NCBI GenBank assembly: GCA_015183035.1 | Contig: JACZZP010000008.1 | Coordinates: 1,550,001 to 1,614,000 of the forward strand | Source of the DNA: Meloidogyne chitwoodi | Lineage: Eukaryota; Nematoda; Chromadorea; Rhabditida; Meloidogynidae | DNA: 64,000 nt | Reading direction: 5' to 3' | Shown: positions 1 through 12,807 of the stretch, one piece after another | Position numbering within the stretch: position 1 is the stretch's first letter | How the letters are laid out: every line of letters begins with the position of its first letter | The notes under the pieces: model-generated | Told to the model about the DNA's origin: nothing | Database searches by the model: none | The model's input: only the letters and a program-made list of their open reading frames with translations | Program-made: the position numbers and the translations under genes

Positions 1-660
1 TACACAAGCAAGTAATTTAGTTATTCCACCAGGCAAACATTCCAATTCAAATGATTTTTCTTGCCAAACACTTCCTTTAATTATTTAATTTATTTTATAT
101 TTAATTAAAAATAACTAACCAACAGGATGTTCTTTATTACATAATGCATTTTGACTTGGAGACTAAAATAAAATAAATAAATATTAATTTAAAATAAAAA
201 AATACTTGTATTAATCTAATACTTTGATCATCACTTAATTTACATTGCCAAACAAAATTTCCATCCTAAAAATTAAATAAAAATATATTTTAATTTTAAA
301 TCTCTCCTTTTATTTAAATATTTATTTATTTTTACTTCAAGTGTTGTTTGTATTGGAACACGTCTAGAATCAGGCAATGCACAAGCAACAACTTCAGCAC
401 GCCAAGATTTGTCAGCATTTATCTTAAAAAATGTTTTTTTTAATTAAAAAAATAAAAACTTAACTGTACATCTCATAACAAAAGCATTATTTTCCAACTA
501 AAAATAAATAATAATAAAATTAAAATAAATTAATTACCCATTCATTTCCATTACGATAAGTAATTCCATTATAATAACAAGCAAATATTCCACAATTTAA
601 GAAAATTGATAAAATAATAAATATTTTAAATAAATTGAATTTTGTAGAAGAAAAATACAT
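1..660 (-). CDS. MIG-18-like secreted protein with fibronectin type I-like domain (partial)
   Basis: The start codon is at 658-660 and the gene runs off the left edge of the window. The first exon (538-660, 41 residues) encodes a hydrophobic signal peptide ending near CGIFAC, followed by YYNGITYRNGNEW. Later short exons, split by AT-rich introns, read NNAFVMRC, SWRAEVVACALPDSRRVP, FVWQCKLSD and QNALCNKEHPV, and then SVWQEKSFELECLPGG towards the edge. The Cys spacing with a G..Y..G..W signature matches the nematode 'abnormal cell migration protein 18' fibronectin type I-like fold, a small extracellular domain that in C. elegans MIG-18 acts in gonad cell migration. The family match is from memory of the motif. 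The individual exon ends are read from splice consensus and are moderately certain. It is probably secreted into the extracellular matrix or pseudocoelom. Confidence 0.6.
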
Positions 661-1653
661 TTTATTTATTAAAAATAATAATTATTTTTTTATTTATAAA
701 ATTAATTTAAAGAAAATTAAAACAAATAATATTAAATATATTCCCCTATTTTTTATTTAATTTTTTCTTTAAAGAGAAATATCCACAGTTTTATTAAGTT
801 GAAAAAAAAATATTTAAAAATTAAAAAAAAATTCTCTTCTTTGTTTTATAAAATATTTAATTTCTTAAAATGAGATTATATTTAAGGAAGAGGAATTATT
901 TTATATTTTATTTATTCAGAAATGAATAATTAAAAAAAGAATGATTTTTTTAATTTTTATAAATTGTCTCATATAATAAAGGTAATTAATGTGATTTATT
1001 ATTTTTTAAAATATTTAAAGCATGATTTTTTTTAATTTTTTAAATTTTAAGATTTCTCAATTAAATATATAAATAATTTATTTATTGGCTATATCTTTTT
1101 TTTTTTAAATTAAATTGATTAAAATAATTAATATTATTCTTTTTTACCCTCTTCTCACGTTTTAAAGGATTAATTAATTAAAGAAAAAGTTTTTTGCGGA
1201 TTAAAATTTGCGGATAAATTTAATAAAAAATATTTAATATAATTATTTAAAAAAATATTTTTATCCGCAAATCTCTTTAATGAAAACTAAATAAAATAGA
1301 AAATGACAAGAACAGTTGGTAAAAATTATATATTTATTTATATAAAATAATAACAATATTACTATTAAAATATTTTTAATGGAATTGTTCTAAAAATAAT
1401 TTTTTGTTCTTTTTTCTTTTTTTTTCTATAATTTATTTTTTTTAATTTTATTTCTTAGTCTTTTAACATTTTTTATAAGATGGAATTTGGACTTGAAATT
1501 ATTGGAACTTTTTATTTAAAAAAATAAATTATTTTTAAATTTAAAATAATTCTTTTTTCGGTAAAATAAAATTAAAATTTTGTGAAGAATATATCTTCTT
1601 TCCCTTAATAATTTTATAAAAATTAATAAAAATATTTGAGTTATTTATTTTTA
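661..1653. other. AT-rich intergenic stretch
   Basis: No coding potential is seen here. It contains runs of A/T and one perfect 12-bp inverted repeat, TTTGCGGATAAA at 1207-1218 with its complement at 1260-1271. It probably includes the promoter of the MIG-18-like gene to the left. Confidence 0.5.
1207..1271. repeat. Inverted repeat with 12-bp arms
   Basis: TTTGCGGATAAA (1207-1218) and TTTATCCGCAAA (1260-1271) are perfect reverse complements separated by 41 bp of pure AT sequence. It could be a tiny foldback element remnant or a hairpin. No target duplication is evident. Confidence 0.45.
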
Positions 1654-2149
1654 ATATAAAAGAATAAATAAATAATTATATTATTTAGTAAAGGATAAAG
1701 GTTTTTTTAAACAAAATTTTGATCAAAACACAATAATTACTATTTATATAATTTTAATTTAATTTTTATTATTTTTTTATTTATAGACTAAATATACCTA
1801 ACCTTGAAAAATTAAAAATAGATTATTTAATTAATTTAATTTAAAAAATCAAAATTTAATAATTTAATTAAAATAATTTAAAAAAGAATTGCACATAAAA
1901 AATAATAATAATATAAAAAAATAATTTTTTAAATTATAATCATTTTTTGTTGTTTTTGACCATTAGAAGAAGAAATATATTCTGAATTTTCAGAAATTAA
2001 TAAATTATTATTATTTTTATTTTGTTGTTTTATTGATATTCCTTGACTAAAAGCAATAATTTTATAACGTTCAATTTCTGTTTTAAGTCTTTCAAGTTCA
2101 AAACGTAAACGAAGATTTTCTTGTTCTAAAATAACTGCACGTACTGCCA
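1654..2149. repeat. Segmental duplication, copy 1 (bZIP last exon plus 3' flank)
   Basis: This segment is nearly identical to 7052-7541. It carries the whole 3' flank and almost the complete last exon of the PAR-bZIP gene. The conserved block stops abruptly at 2149, where the source gene continues into codons for EDE and the intron acceptor but this copy runs into unrelated coding sequence. A few single-base and short indel differences exist, for example an extra ATAA near 1666. Because 7320-9141 holds an intact gene, this copy is the derived one. Confidence 0.9.
1929..2149 (-). pseudogene. Orphan copy of PAR-bZIP leucine-zipper exon
   Basis: In the original frame this encodes the leucine-zipper and tail of the bZIP protein: AVRAVILEQENLRLRFELE, then a Gln/Asn-rich tail ending QKQQKMIII. 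It lacks the basic DNA-binding region and an upstream splice acceptor, because the duplication ended inside the exon. An ATG (2148-2150) arises at the junction where the intact copy has ATA (Ile). It might in principle be translated as a zipper-only peptide, but no promoter or first exon is visible, so it is called a gene fragment. The overlapping LMBRD2-like reading frame reads through its first bases in another frame and stops at 2126. Confidence 0.8.
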
Positions 2150-2527
2150 TTGAGAACTGAGATCAATTTGATTAGAAAATTTCTCTTCATCTCCTGTCCA
2201 TAAAGCAGATTGTTCTGTTGTACATTTTTTGTAGAATGTCTAAAATTTTATTGAAAAAATAAAATAAAATTACTCACAATTGCTACATCCAATGGAAGGA
2301 CAATAATAATAATAAATGAGAAAAACCATCCTTAATTAAAAATAGAAAATCAATCATTTAAAAATCAATTAATAGAAAATATATTAAAAAATAGCAAAAT
2401 TTTTACCAAAAAAAGTAGGTAAAGCAATAATCAGTCTTTGCCTTCTAAGATGTGCGTAATTATTTAATGTATAAAATGTGAAACACAAAACTAATATTAA
2501 TTGAGAGGCTAAAAGTCCAGCACCCAT
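2126..2527 (-). pseudogene. LMBR1 domain-containing protein 2 (LMBRD2-like), truncated
   Basis: Three exons close in phase: 2407-2527, 2278-2330 and 2126-2239. The product begins MGAGLLASQLIL, contains a basic loop (LRRQRLIIALPTFFG), and then a membrane helix ending in IVLPLDVAITFYKKC. This matches the N-terminus of LMBRD2, a large multi-pass membrane protein whose N-terminal helices contain a PLDVSTTIYN-type motif. The frame then reads WTGDEEKFSNQIDLSSQWQ and immediately enters the duplicated bZIP segment at 2149, where it stops at 2126-2128 after YVQLF. Only about 95 residues remain, against roughly 600-700 expected, so all later transmembrane segments are missing. A misassembly could mimic this. 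The family assignment is from memory of the N-terminal motif. Confidence 0.6.
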
Positions 2528-3074
2528 TAATATTAAATTAGTCAATTTTTTATTTTAACTGAAGAAAGAAAAACATAAAGAGAAACAACTTCATATTTAA
2601 TTGTTGTCATGCATCGACAGAATTTATGTTTATTGAAATAATAAAGTATAGCATAAGAATTTCTTCAAATTAACTAAGCTCAACTGGCTCGCTTTCAAAG
2701 AGCCAAGACAAACCGGACCTAAAGCAAAATACTAGAAAAATAAAAAATATTTAAAAGAAATTTCATGAAGATTATCAAACAAATGTTCAAACGGTTATGG
2801 GGCAAAATATCAAGATATTAAAATCGGTTTAAGTTCTTTAGAAATTCGTTTTTTATACCTAGATTTAATCTTTTGAAGTCCAAAATATTCATAAGATGTA
2901 TGCGTTCATATTAATGTATTTAAGCATGCCCATTTAAAATATGAGTTCGAAAGAACGATTAAACTAACAATATTTGTAAATTAATTTATCGAAATAGCCA
3001 AACAATAATATGTGATGAAATAAAATGAATATCAAAAACAAAAAACAACGATGACAAATAAGACTTTTTTTAAA
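2528..3074. other. Intergenic region between LMBRD2-like fragment and HSP70 3' end
   Basis: There is no convincing ORF. It presumably contains the HSP70 3' UTR on the right and upstream sequence of the LMBRD2-like fragment on the left. A short stem GGCTC...GAGCC lies near 2690-2710 but has no support as an RNA. Confidence 0.4.
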
Positions 3075-5517
<2,443 letters not shown>

Positions 5518-5877
5518 TTTTGTCAAAAAATAAAAATATTTGTAAAATTCTAAAAATAACAAATCAATAGAGAAAATGTTGATACCAACCCCAAACAAGT
5601 ACCTAAATTATAAATAAGAAAAATTTTCATTCATAAATAGTCAGAATTTTCTAGTTTCTGTTACTCTCTTACAATGATTATTTTTTTAAAGAACAGTTCG
5701 GTGTTGAAAGGACAGTTTGTAACGAATATTTCTCTTTTTTAGGAAAGACAGATCGTCATAACTCCAATATTGGACAAATGGTCCAAAAATAAGGAACAAA
5801 ATGGTCAAGTATAAAACCCTTTTAAGAATTATGTAACCATTAGGTTCAAATAATCTTTTAATCATTTGTGTACTTAA
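5518..5877. promoter_or_regulatory. Shared divergent promoter region
   Basis: This 360-bp stretch separates the start codons of mitochondrial HSP70 (-) and the MIF4G-like gene (+), so it should hold both promoters. I see no clean three-unit heat-shock element, only a two-unit AGAAT/TTTCT match at 5642-5651. No TATA box can be singled out in sequence this AT-rich. Confidence 0.35.
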
Positions 5878-7081
5878 ATGTGTGATAATGCGAAAAGGTT
5901 AACTTCAAGATCGCGTTCTCGGCCATCTTTAGAGTTATATAAACCTCCAGGTAATTTTTATTTGATATTTAATTTCAGTTATTACTTTTAGTACTTCGTG
6001 GAAAAAATTCGGTTCCCCGTAATGTTCAAAATGTAGAATTTTTTGAAGAAAATAACCAAAAAGAAAGTTTATATTCATTACCCAAACAAGGTTAGAGTTT
6101 ATTAAATTTAAAATATTTCTTAACTTTAAAAAAATAAATTTTAAAGTTTTTTTAGAAAATAAAAATGTAAATCAATTACCAAAATCTTCATCTAGTAAAT
6201 ATTTTCAAAAATCTACAGAAATATTATTAGAACAACAAACTCTTAATTCTTCACTTAAAAATTTAAAAGAAAATGAAAAACTTTCAACTCTACCACCAAT
6301 TGATTTCGATGTTTTAATTAATATTTTACGTTCTTTTTTTGCAAAAGAAAAACAAGATGTTAATGAAATTGGAAATTTTCTTATTTTAAATTGTTCTGAA
6401 AATTTGGCTAAACAAGCTGGAATTTTTATTATTAAATATTTGACTGAGGATTGCTTAAAAAGTAACAAAAAACTGTTCAAAAAAGGAGTTCTTTCTAAGG
6501 TTTTTTTAAATCAAAAAAAAATTTAGTTTTCTTTACGAAATTATTACAAATTATAATAAAAAATATTAAAAATTTATTTAAATTAAAGAAAAAACAAATA
6601 TTTTTATTTATTTATTTTTAGATATTTATTGTATTATCTAATAATTCAATAACTAAACATTTTTACAATGGAGTAATTTTAGCACTTGAACGATATTTTG
6701 AATGTAAAGATCAATTACGTGGTGAAGAAGAAATTAAAGAAAATGAAAAAATAGAAGAATCTTTTTATTTTTTAGTTTGGCAAAATTTTATTTTTTTAAC
6801 TTTTGAATTGGCACAAATTGTTAATGAAGGTTTATTTTTAATTTTTAATTAAATCTTTTATTTTTAGAAAGGGTCATTCTTTTAATTTTTAATATTTTTG
6901 ATTATTTACTTGATAAACAAATATTAAATTCTTTAAGAATTTCTGAGGTAAAATTATTTTTTATTTTTTAAAATAATCTTAAATAAAAATAAATTAATAA
7001 TATTTTTAGTTAGAATCTATTTTATCAATATTAATGTTAATTGGTAATCGTTATAAAAGAATAAATAATTATATTATTTAG
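5878..7081 (+). CDS. MIF4G/HEAT-like domain protein
   Basis: Six exons close in phase to 291 residues: 5878-5950, 5992-6090, 6156-6499, 6622-6829, 6868-6947 and 7010-7081. The N-terminus is Arg/Ser-rich with SRPSLELYKPPG. It is followed by a polar linker and then, from about residue 85, alpha-helical sequence of HEAT-repeat type (FDVLINILRSFF, ENLAKQAGIFIIKYLTED, FYNGVILALERYF, LESILSILMLIGN). The architecture of a basic tail plus a small helical repeat domain resembles MIF4G-domain proteins of the MIF4GD/CTIF/PAIP1 kind that tie mRNA-binding proteins to translation initiation. I assign only the fold, not an orthologue. The last codons (RINNYII, stop 7079-7081) lie in the sequence shared with the duplicated block at 1654. 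The gene converges on the bZIP gene with 238 bp between the stop codons. Confidence 0.55.
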
Positions 7082-7541
7082 TAAAGGATAAAGGTTTTTT
7101 TAAACAAAATTTTGATCAAAACACAACAATTACTATTTATAATTTTAATTTAATTTTTACTATTTTTTATTTATAGACTAAATATACCTAACTTTGAAAA
7201 ATTAAAAATAGATTATTTAATTAATTTAATTTAAAAAATCAAAATTTAATAATTTAATTAAAATAATTTAAAAAAGAATTGCACATAAAAAATAATAATA
7301 ATATAAAAAAAATAATTTTTTAAATTATAATCATTTTTTGTTGTTTTTGACCATTAGAAGAAGAAATATATTCTGAATTTTCAGAAATTAATAAATTATT
7401 ATTATTTTTATTTTGTTGTTTTATTGATATTCCTTGACTAAAAGCAATAATTTTATAACGTTCAATTTCTGTTTTAAGTCTTTCAAGTTCAAAACGTAAA
7501 CGAAGATTTTCTTGTTCTAAAATAACTGCACGTACTGCTAT
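7052..7541. repeat. Segmental duplication, copy 2 (source copy)
   Basis: This is the parent of the 1654-2149 block. It spans the last codons of the MIF4G-like gene, the convergent 3' flanks and nearly the whole last exon of the bZIP gene. Here both genes continue intact past the block ends, which marks this as the ancestral location. Confidence 0.9.
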
Positions 7542-9141
7542 TTCATCTTCCTATTAATTAATTAATAAAATAGGTATTTAATTTAATTATTTATTTTAAT
7601 AATTAGATGGGAAAGACTTATAAAAAACATTATTTTAAATAAATTTAAAAAAAAGAAAAAACAAAGATAAGTTTAAAATACTTAAATTTTAAATTAATTT
7701 TTATTAAAAAAAATTCCAACTTTACGCCTTCTTGTATCTCTACTTCGTTTTGCAGCATAATTATTTTTACGTCTTCTTTCCCAATAAGCATCGTCACGTA
7801 CTAATTGTTTTTTAATTATAATAGAAGATTTTTTAGAAGGTTTTTGTTGTTGTTGAAATTGTTGTTTTTCTTTTATTTTTTTATTAATATTTTCTTCTTC
7901 TTTATTATTTAATTTAATTAATTTATTATTATTATTATTTAATATTATAGATGGTGAATTACTACTTGTTTGACAATCACTATCTGGTCCAGAAGAAGAA
8001 ATATTTGAAGATGATGATAATGAATCATTATTATTAATTATTATATTATTATTATTAGACTATTAAATTAATTAATTAATTAAAATATTTATATTTTTGA
8101 TTAATTAAAGAGGTAACTTTAAAATAATAATTAATTAATTATAAAATATATTTAATTATATTTAAAATATATTCACTCAATTTATTTAATTATTATTAAT
8201 TTACCGTTTGTGGCAAAGTAATATTTGAATTTTCTTTTATAAATTGTAAAAAATTCAAAGGAGAAGAAGAAGAATTTTGTTCTTTTATTGTATTATTATT
8301 ATTAATAAAATTATTAAATTCAGATAATAATTTTGGATATTTAATTAAATTATTATTATTTTGTTGTTGATTATTTTGTACATTTTTACTTAATAAAATA
8401 TTTGTAATTGATTTCATTTGTTCTTCTACAGAATTTCCAATATTATTTAAATTATTTTTTTCAATTAATTCAGAATTTGTTGAAAATAAATATTTATAAA
8501 TTTGTTTTTGTTGTTCTGGAATTACAAAAACAGAAGAATTTTGTAAAGTTTGAGGTATTATTATTGATGATGTAGTAGTAGTAGTAGAGGAAGTAGTAGA
8601 AGTAATAGATGAAGGTATAATTAATGAATTAAATGTTTCTTTTTTTGTTTTTTTATTATTACAACTTCTACTTAAATCCAATGCATGAAAATGCTGTAAT
8701 TGTTTATTATATTATATTTTTATTTAAAATATCTAAAACATAAAATTGTATATATCTATTAAAAAAGTTTGAAATGTACAGTATGTTTGAATATTAAAAA
8801 TGAAAAGCAGAACTGATATATTAGAGAATATTTACAAATTACTTAAAAATTAACTAGAAAGAACAATATAATTTCTCAATATTCAAGTTCATATAAATAA
8901 ACAATAAATATAAGAATAATTGAAATGTACTTTGGACTTAATTAAATAAATTAATCTTTTATAATAAATACAAAGAAAAAAGTTATGATAAATCCTTTTT
9001 ATTTTTAAATATTTAAAAATTAAAAAAAACAAAACAAACAATTGAGGAAGCAGAAAAAGAATCAGGAGAAGTAGTTTTGTGTTCATGTCGATGATGTGCA
9101 GTAGTAGCAGAAGAAAGAGAATGTGTTAATGATGAAGCCAT
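7320..9141 (-). CDS. PAR-type bZIP transcription factor (CES-2/HLF/TEF class)
   Basis: This is a nuclear DNA-binding factor expected to bind palindromic TTAC/GTAA-type sites as a dimer. Four exons close in phase: 9040-9141, 8205-8693, 7721-8059 and 7320-7550, giving 386 residues. The N-terminal half is Ser/Thr/Asn/Gln-rich low-complexity sequence, typical of an activation region. At about 288-345 lies the bZIP: YWERRRKNNYAAKRSRDTRR, then KEDEIAVRAVILEQENLR and a zipper continuing ELERLKTEIERYK. The NNYAAKRSRD basic region and the direct run into the zipper are diagnostic of the PAR/CES-2 class that regulates cell death and metabolic genes in animals. The first exon (34 residues, MASSLTHSL...) is joined across an intron of about 350 bp by phase only and is the least certain part. 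The last exon was copied to 1929-2149. Confidence 0.85.
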
Positions 9142-10840
9142 TTTTTATTTTAAAATAATAATATTCTGAATTCTTCAAGAAAAATATTTTTCTCAAAAAA
9201 AAAATGACGATTTTCTGAATAAAAAAATAAAATTATTGCGAACTTTCGCTTTCTGTTGTTGTCATCAAATCATCATCAAAAATTGGAGCAGCAACAAAAA
9301 ATAATAATAAAAAAGGGAAAATATTCTCATATAAATAAATATTCTCTCTTTTATTTCTTTAAAATAATATATTTGTGTGGCATTTGCTAATAGTAAAATA
9401 ACAAAAAAAAATCGCTAAAATGTGTTAGAGGACATGTTTTTTAGATTTTTTGGATTTGGGTCATCACTAATATTTATTTTTATATTTATTTAAAGAATGG
9501 AAAAAATAACTTTCAATTTCTAGTTTTTCTGGATCACTTCTTTCTACTTTATTTAAGGACTGTCACTACTTAACGTGGAACCAGGGCATGCAATTTTATT
9601 GGAGAAAAAAAATTTCCCTTTCTTTTGCTAACAATTTCAAGCTTTTTTCTCTCTTAGGTTTGCACTTTTTTCAGCAATTTTTCGCAACCATTTTCTCTTT
9701 TTCAATCGTCACCAAGTGAAAATTCGGCGTTCAATCCCTTCAAAAAATTAGGTCAACGGCATCCGCAACCAAATGAAAGCTGTTATATGTGGATTAGAAA
9801 AAAGAGAAAAAATGAAAGGAAAAGTGCAACCCTCTTTAAAAATTGTAGAAAAAAAGAAAAAGCAGAGAATTTTTGAAAAAATAATGGCATAGTATATAGA
9901 AGAAGTATTGTGTAGTGTAGGGACCTTTTGGAGGACAGGTCAAAACCTTTCGAACAGACATATAAATAGGAGAAAAAAAGAGAAAAGAAAATAATGAAAA
10001 ATAAAAGAAAAATAACCAAATTGATCAACTAAATGAAAGAATTACAATAAGGGTCAACAAACTTATAACCCTAAAGATCACCAATTAAAATGTCATAATA
10101 ATTATCCAATTACCTATTTTAATATTACTAGTAGTGCTTGGAATTTTCAATTTTGTTCATTCTCATACTTCATATCGATAAAAAAAATTGCTCATACATC
10201 ATACTTGAACTTTTTTAGGTTTCATTACTCATACCGAAATACGAGTATGAGGTATAATTTTGGTAATATGACCTTCCAAGCACTGATCAGTCCAAACATT
10301 TTTAAAACAAAACATCGCTATTATATACAAGAAAAAAAATTTAAATCTAAATAATTCCTAATATTTTTAATAATAGAAAAATAAATATTTTTCTATAAAT
10401 TATTTAAAAATAATAATTTTGGCACGAAAAATTGAATTTACCCATAATAAAATTAAAAAAAACAATAACACAATGGAATTTAAAATTATTTAACGGAAAT
10501 TAAATGAAATACAGAGAATAAACGAGGATATTTAATAAAAAGTCAAACAAATACATAGAACTTTAAGAGGTTCAAAATTATTTATAAATATTATTTTTTC
10601 AGAAAAAATGTCTTTAATTCTATTTTACTTAGGTAAAAAGGAATTAAAATAGAAATTATAATTAAATGGGAAGTTAAAAAAATTAATGCCCTAAAATAAT
10701 GACTAAAGTCGAAAAAAAAAATTGTGAAAAGGCAACAAATTCATAAAATTGGCGGAGAAGGCAAAATAAAATAAATTTTAATTATTTTGTCTAAATTAAT
10801 TTTTAAAAATTAATTTGGGATTAGAATTTTTTAAATTGTA
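9142..10840. other. Intergenic region upstream of the bZIP gene
   Basis: About 1.7 kb without a supported gene. It includes the probable bZIP promoter at the left and a 152-bp MITE-like inverted-repeat element at 10133-10284. Short ORFs here are hydrophobic translations of AT-rich DNA without splice structure. Confidence 0.4.
10133..10284. mobile_element. MITE-like element with 11-bp terminal inverted repeats
   Basis: AGTGCTTGGAA (10133-10143) and TTCCAAGCACT (10274-10284) are perfect reverse complements at the ends of a 152-bp segment. The inside has further CTCATAC/GTATGAG complementarity around 10170-10250, so the element can fold. No clear target duplication is visible and no coding capacity exists. 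It is probably a small non-autonomous DNA transposon. Confidence 0.5.
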
Positions 10841-12442
10841 TCATTCGTCCATTTTTATTTCCTCCTCAGAATATTGAGGAATTCGACCTTTTCCTTTTTG
10901 TGGTAATTGGGCGTCCTCGAGAAAGTCTCTATAAATTAATAAAATAAATTATAATTAAGTTAAATTTTACATTATTATTATCAAATATATACCTAATAAC
11001 AATGGGTAGTTCATGAGCCCGATGAATAAATTTATGTAAAAATTCACGATCACCAGCAAACTTGACAAATTTAACTTTTCGATTTGCCGATACAGCAGAA
11101 TCAACTAACTTTTTACCCAAATCTATTGGAATTATGTGATCATCTTCTGCATGCAAAACCAAAATAGGACAAGAAATTCTGAAAAAATATTATTTATTTA
11201 AAATATAAAAAAATACGCTTATCAGTGACGTAGCAATGGTTAGGATATGGACAAGTTTCTAACGTGTTAATCACAAATTTATTAGATCAAAAAAGCAAAA
11301 ACAATTCTAGAATATTCCCAAAACCAACCATCAAATAATAATTAAAAAATCACATTTAACCTTTGAATTTTTTGATCAGAGTTCATCAACAATCCTGTAC
11401 GAATCAATGGATTTATAACAGCCCAATCGAACCAAGGAAGAAGACGGAATGGTTTGCTGAATGGATGGTTTCTTATAACATCACGTAGATTATTGAATGG
11501 CGACTCAAGTACTAAAGCTCGTGGAGGCATTCCATAATCACTAAGTTCGGCGACTAAACGAGTGGCAACTCCTAAAAATTAGTAAAAAAATTGCTTTAAT
11601 TTTTAATTAAAAAATAACCAGTTCCCATAGAATGTCCCCATATATAAATGTCTTTAGTCGGCGCATGTTTTCGTGCATATTGAAAAATTGCGTGGGCATC
11701 TGCATTTAGCCCATCTTCACTAGGATATCCACTAGAATCTCCATAACCTTGAAATTTAAAATAATAATTAAAAAAATATTGAATATTTTAATACCACGAT
11801 AATCAATAGTTAATACGTGAAAATCCATAGCTGAAAGAATATTGTAAAGCTCACAACGGTGTTCGGTACTTCGATCAAAAGAATTTCCATGAAAATAAAT
11901 AAATAATCCATGTGAATGTTCATCTAAAGAACGTTCTAATTCTTCGTCCCCAATCTCTTCCGTATTTTTGTTTTCATAACGAGAAGATAATTCAGCAGGC
12001 AAAATGTGCCAAACGCCAAGTGTAGGATGTAAATGCTTCAAACTTTCATCTAAAAGACTCTTATTAAAATATAAAAATAGAAACAACTTTTATTCTAATT
12101 GTTACCTTTAGTACTTCCATCGGATGTGTTATTAATACCCAAATATTCACCAACATGCAAATAAAAATTCCTTCCACGACCACGGACTCCATGCCGTTTA
12201 AGATTGTAATAGTCAACATATGGAAATCGTACTAAAATAAAAGATAAAGATTCTAATTAAAATGAACCAAAATTAAGAAAAAAGACATGTTGCATCACAG
12301 AAGGGAAGAAAAAGAAAAGAGCTGGCAACAGAATAGCTATTAATATAATTGGGACCAAAGCCAAGTAAAGCGATCGGATAAGAATAGTAGACCTAAAAAT
12401 AATTTTTAAATAAACTTTTAATAATTTAATTTTAAAAAACAT
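10841..12442 (-). CDS. ABHD12: ABHD12-like membrane serine hydrolase (lyso-PS/monoacylglycerol lipase)
   Basis: Seven exons close in phase to 389 residues: 12268-12442, 12106-12231, 11795-12049, 11619-11747, 11361-11571, 10993-11178 and 10841-10928. An N-terminal membrane helix (LALVPIILIAILLPALFFF) precedes FVRFPY and an alpha/beta hydrolase domain. The oxyanion segment is IYFHGNS, the nucleophile elbow is IWGHSMGTG with Ser about 225, the acid is in LHAEDDHIIP (Asp about 312), and the His is in EFLHKF (about 347). Human ABHD12 shares the FDW, LESPFNN and HAEDD blocks and hydrolyses lysophosphatidylserine and monoacylglycerols at the ER. The exon 3 acceptor is taken as TCTTTTAG, ending at 12050, because the nearer AG breaks the frame. 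The start could be a little upstream or downstream of 12442, since an intron near the N-terminus cannot be excluded. Confidence 0.88.
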
Positions 12443-12807
12443 TTTAATTAAAGTTCTTACATGATAATAATTAATGCAATTTACTGATCAAGAATTTGAG
12501 ATTCTACTAAAAAATATAATTAAATTAAAAATATTTAGAAAAAATATATTTAAAATTTGAATATAAATAAATAAAAATAAATAATTTCAATTTAACAATT
12601 TATCAAATTCAACACAAAAAATTCAAAAATGGTATTTACTAAAATCGGCAATAAAGTGAAAAAATTCAAAAACAAAAAATTGTAGTTTATGAGATAATAA
12701 GCATTACATATTCTTATTACTTATAAAACAACGTAGAAAAATATTTTAAATTTTAAAGTCAGGCCGCAATAAAAATTCATTTTACTCCTATGCTCTCCAT
12801 AATGTAA
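12443..12807. other. Intergenic region, CCT2 to ABHD12
   Basis: 365 bp of AT-rich DNA between two same-strand genes. It likely contains the CCT2 3' UTR and the ABHD12 promoter. No ORF or repeat stands out. Confidence 0.4.

Noticed and set aside
2689..2712. Short GGCTC...GAGCC stem as a structured RNA
   Set aside because: A single 5-bp stem without any further support.
5642..5651. Possible heat-shock element in the HSP70/MIF4G divergent promoter
   Set aside because: Only two inverted GAA/TTC units are present; functional elements usually need three, and such matches are expected by chance in AT-rich DNA.
9783..10028. 81-codon Phe/Leu-rich minus ORF resembling a membrane protein
   Set aside because: Composition is that of AT-rich DNA; no neighbouring exons or splice logic.
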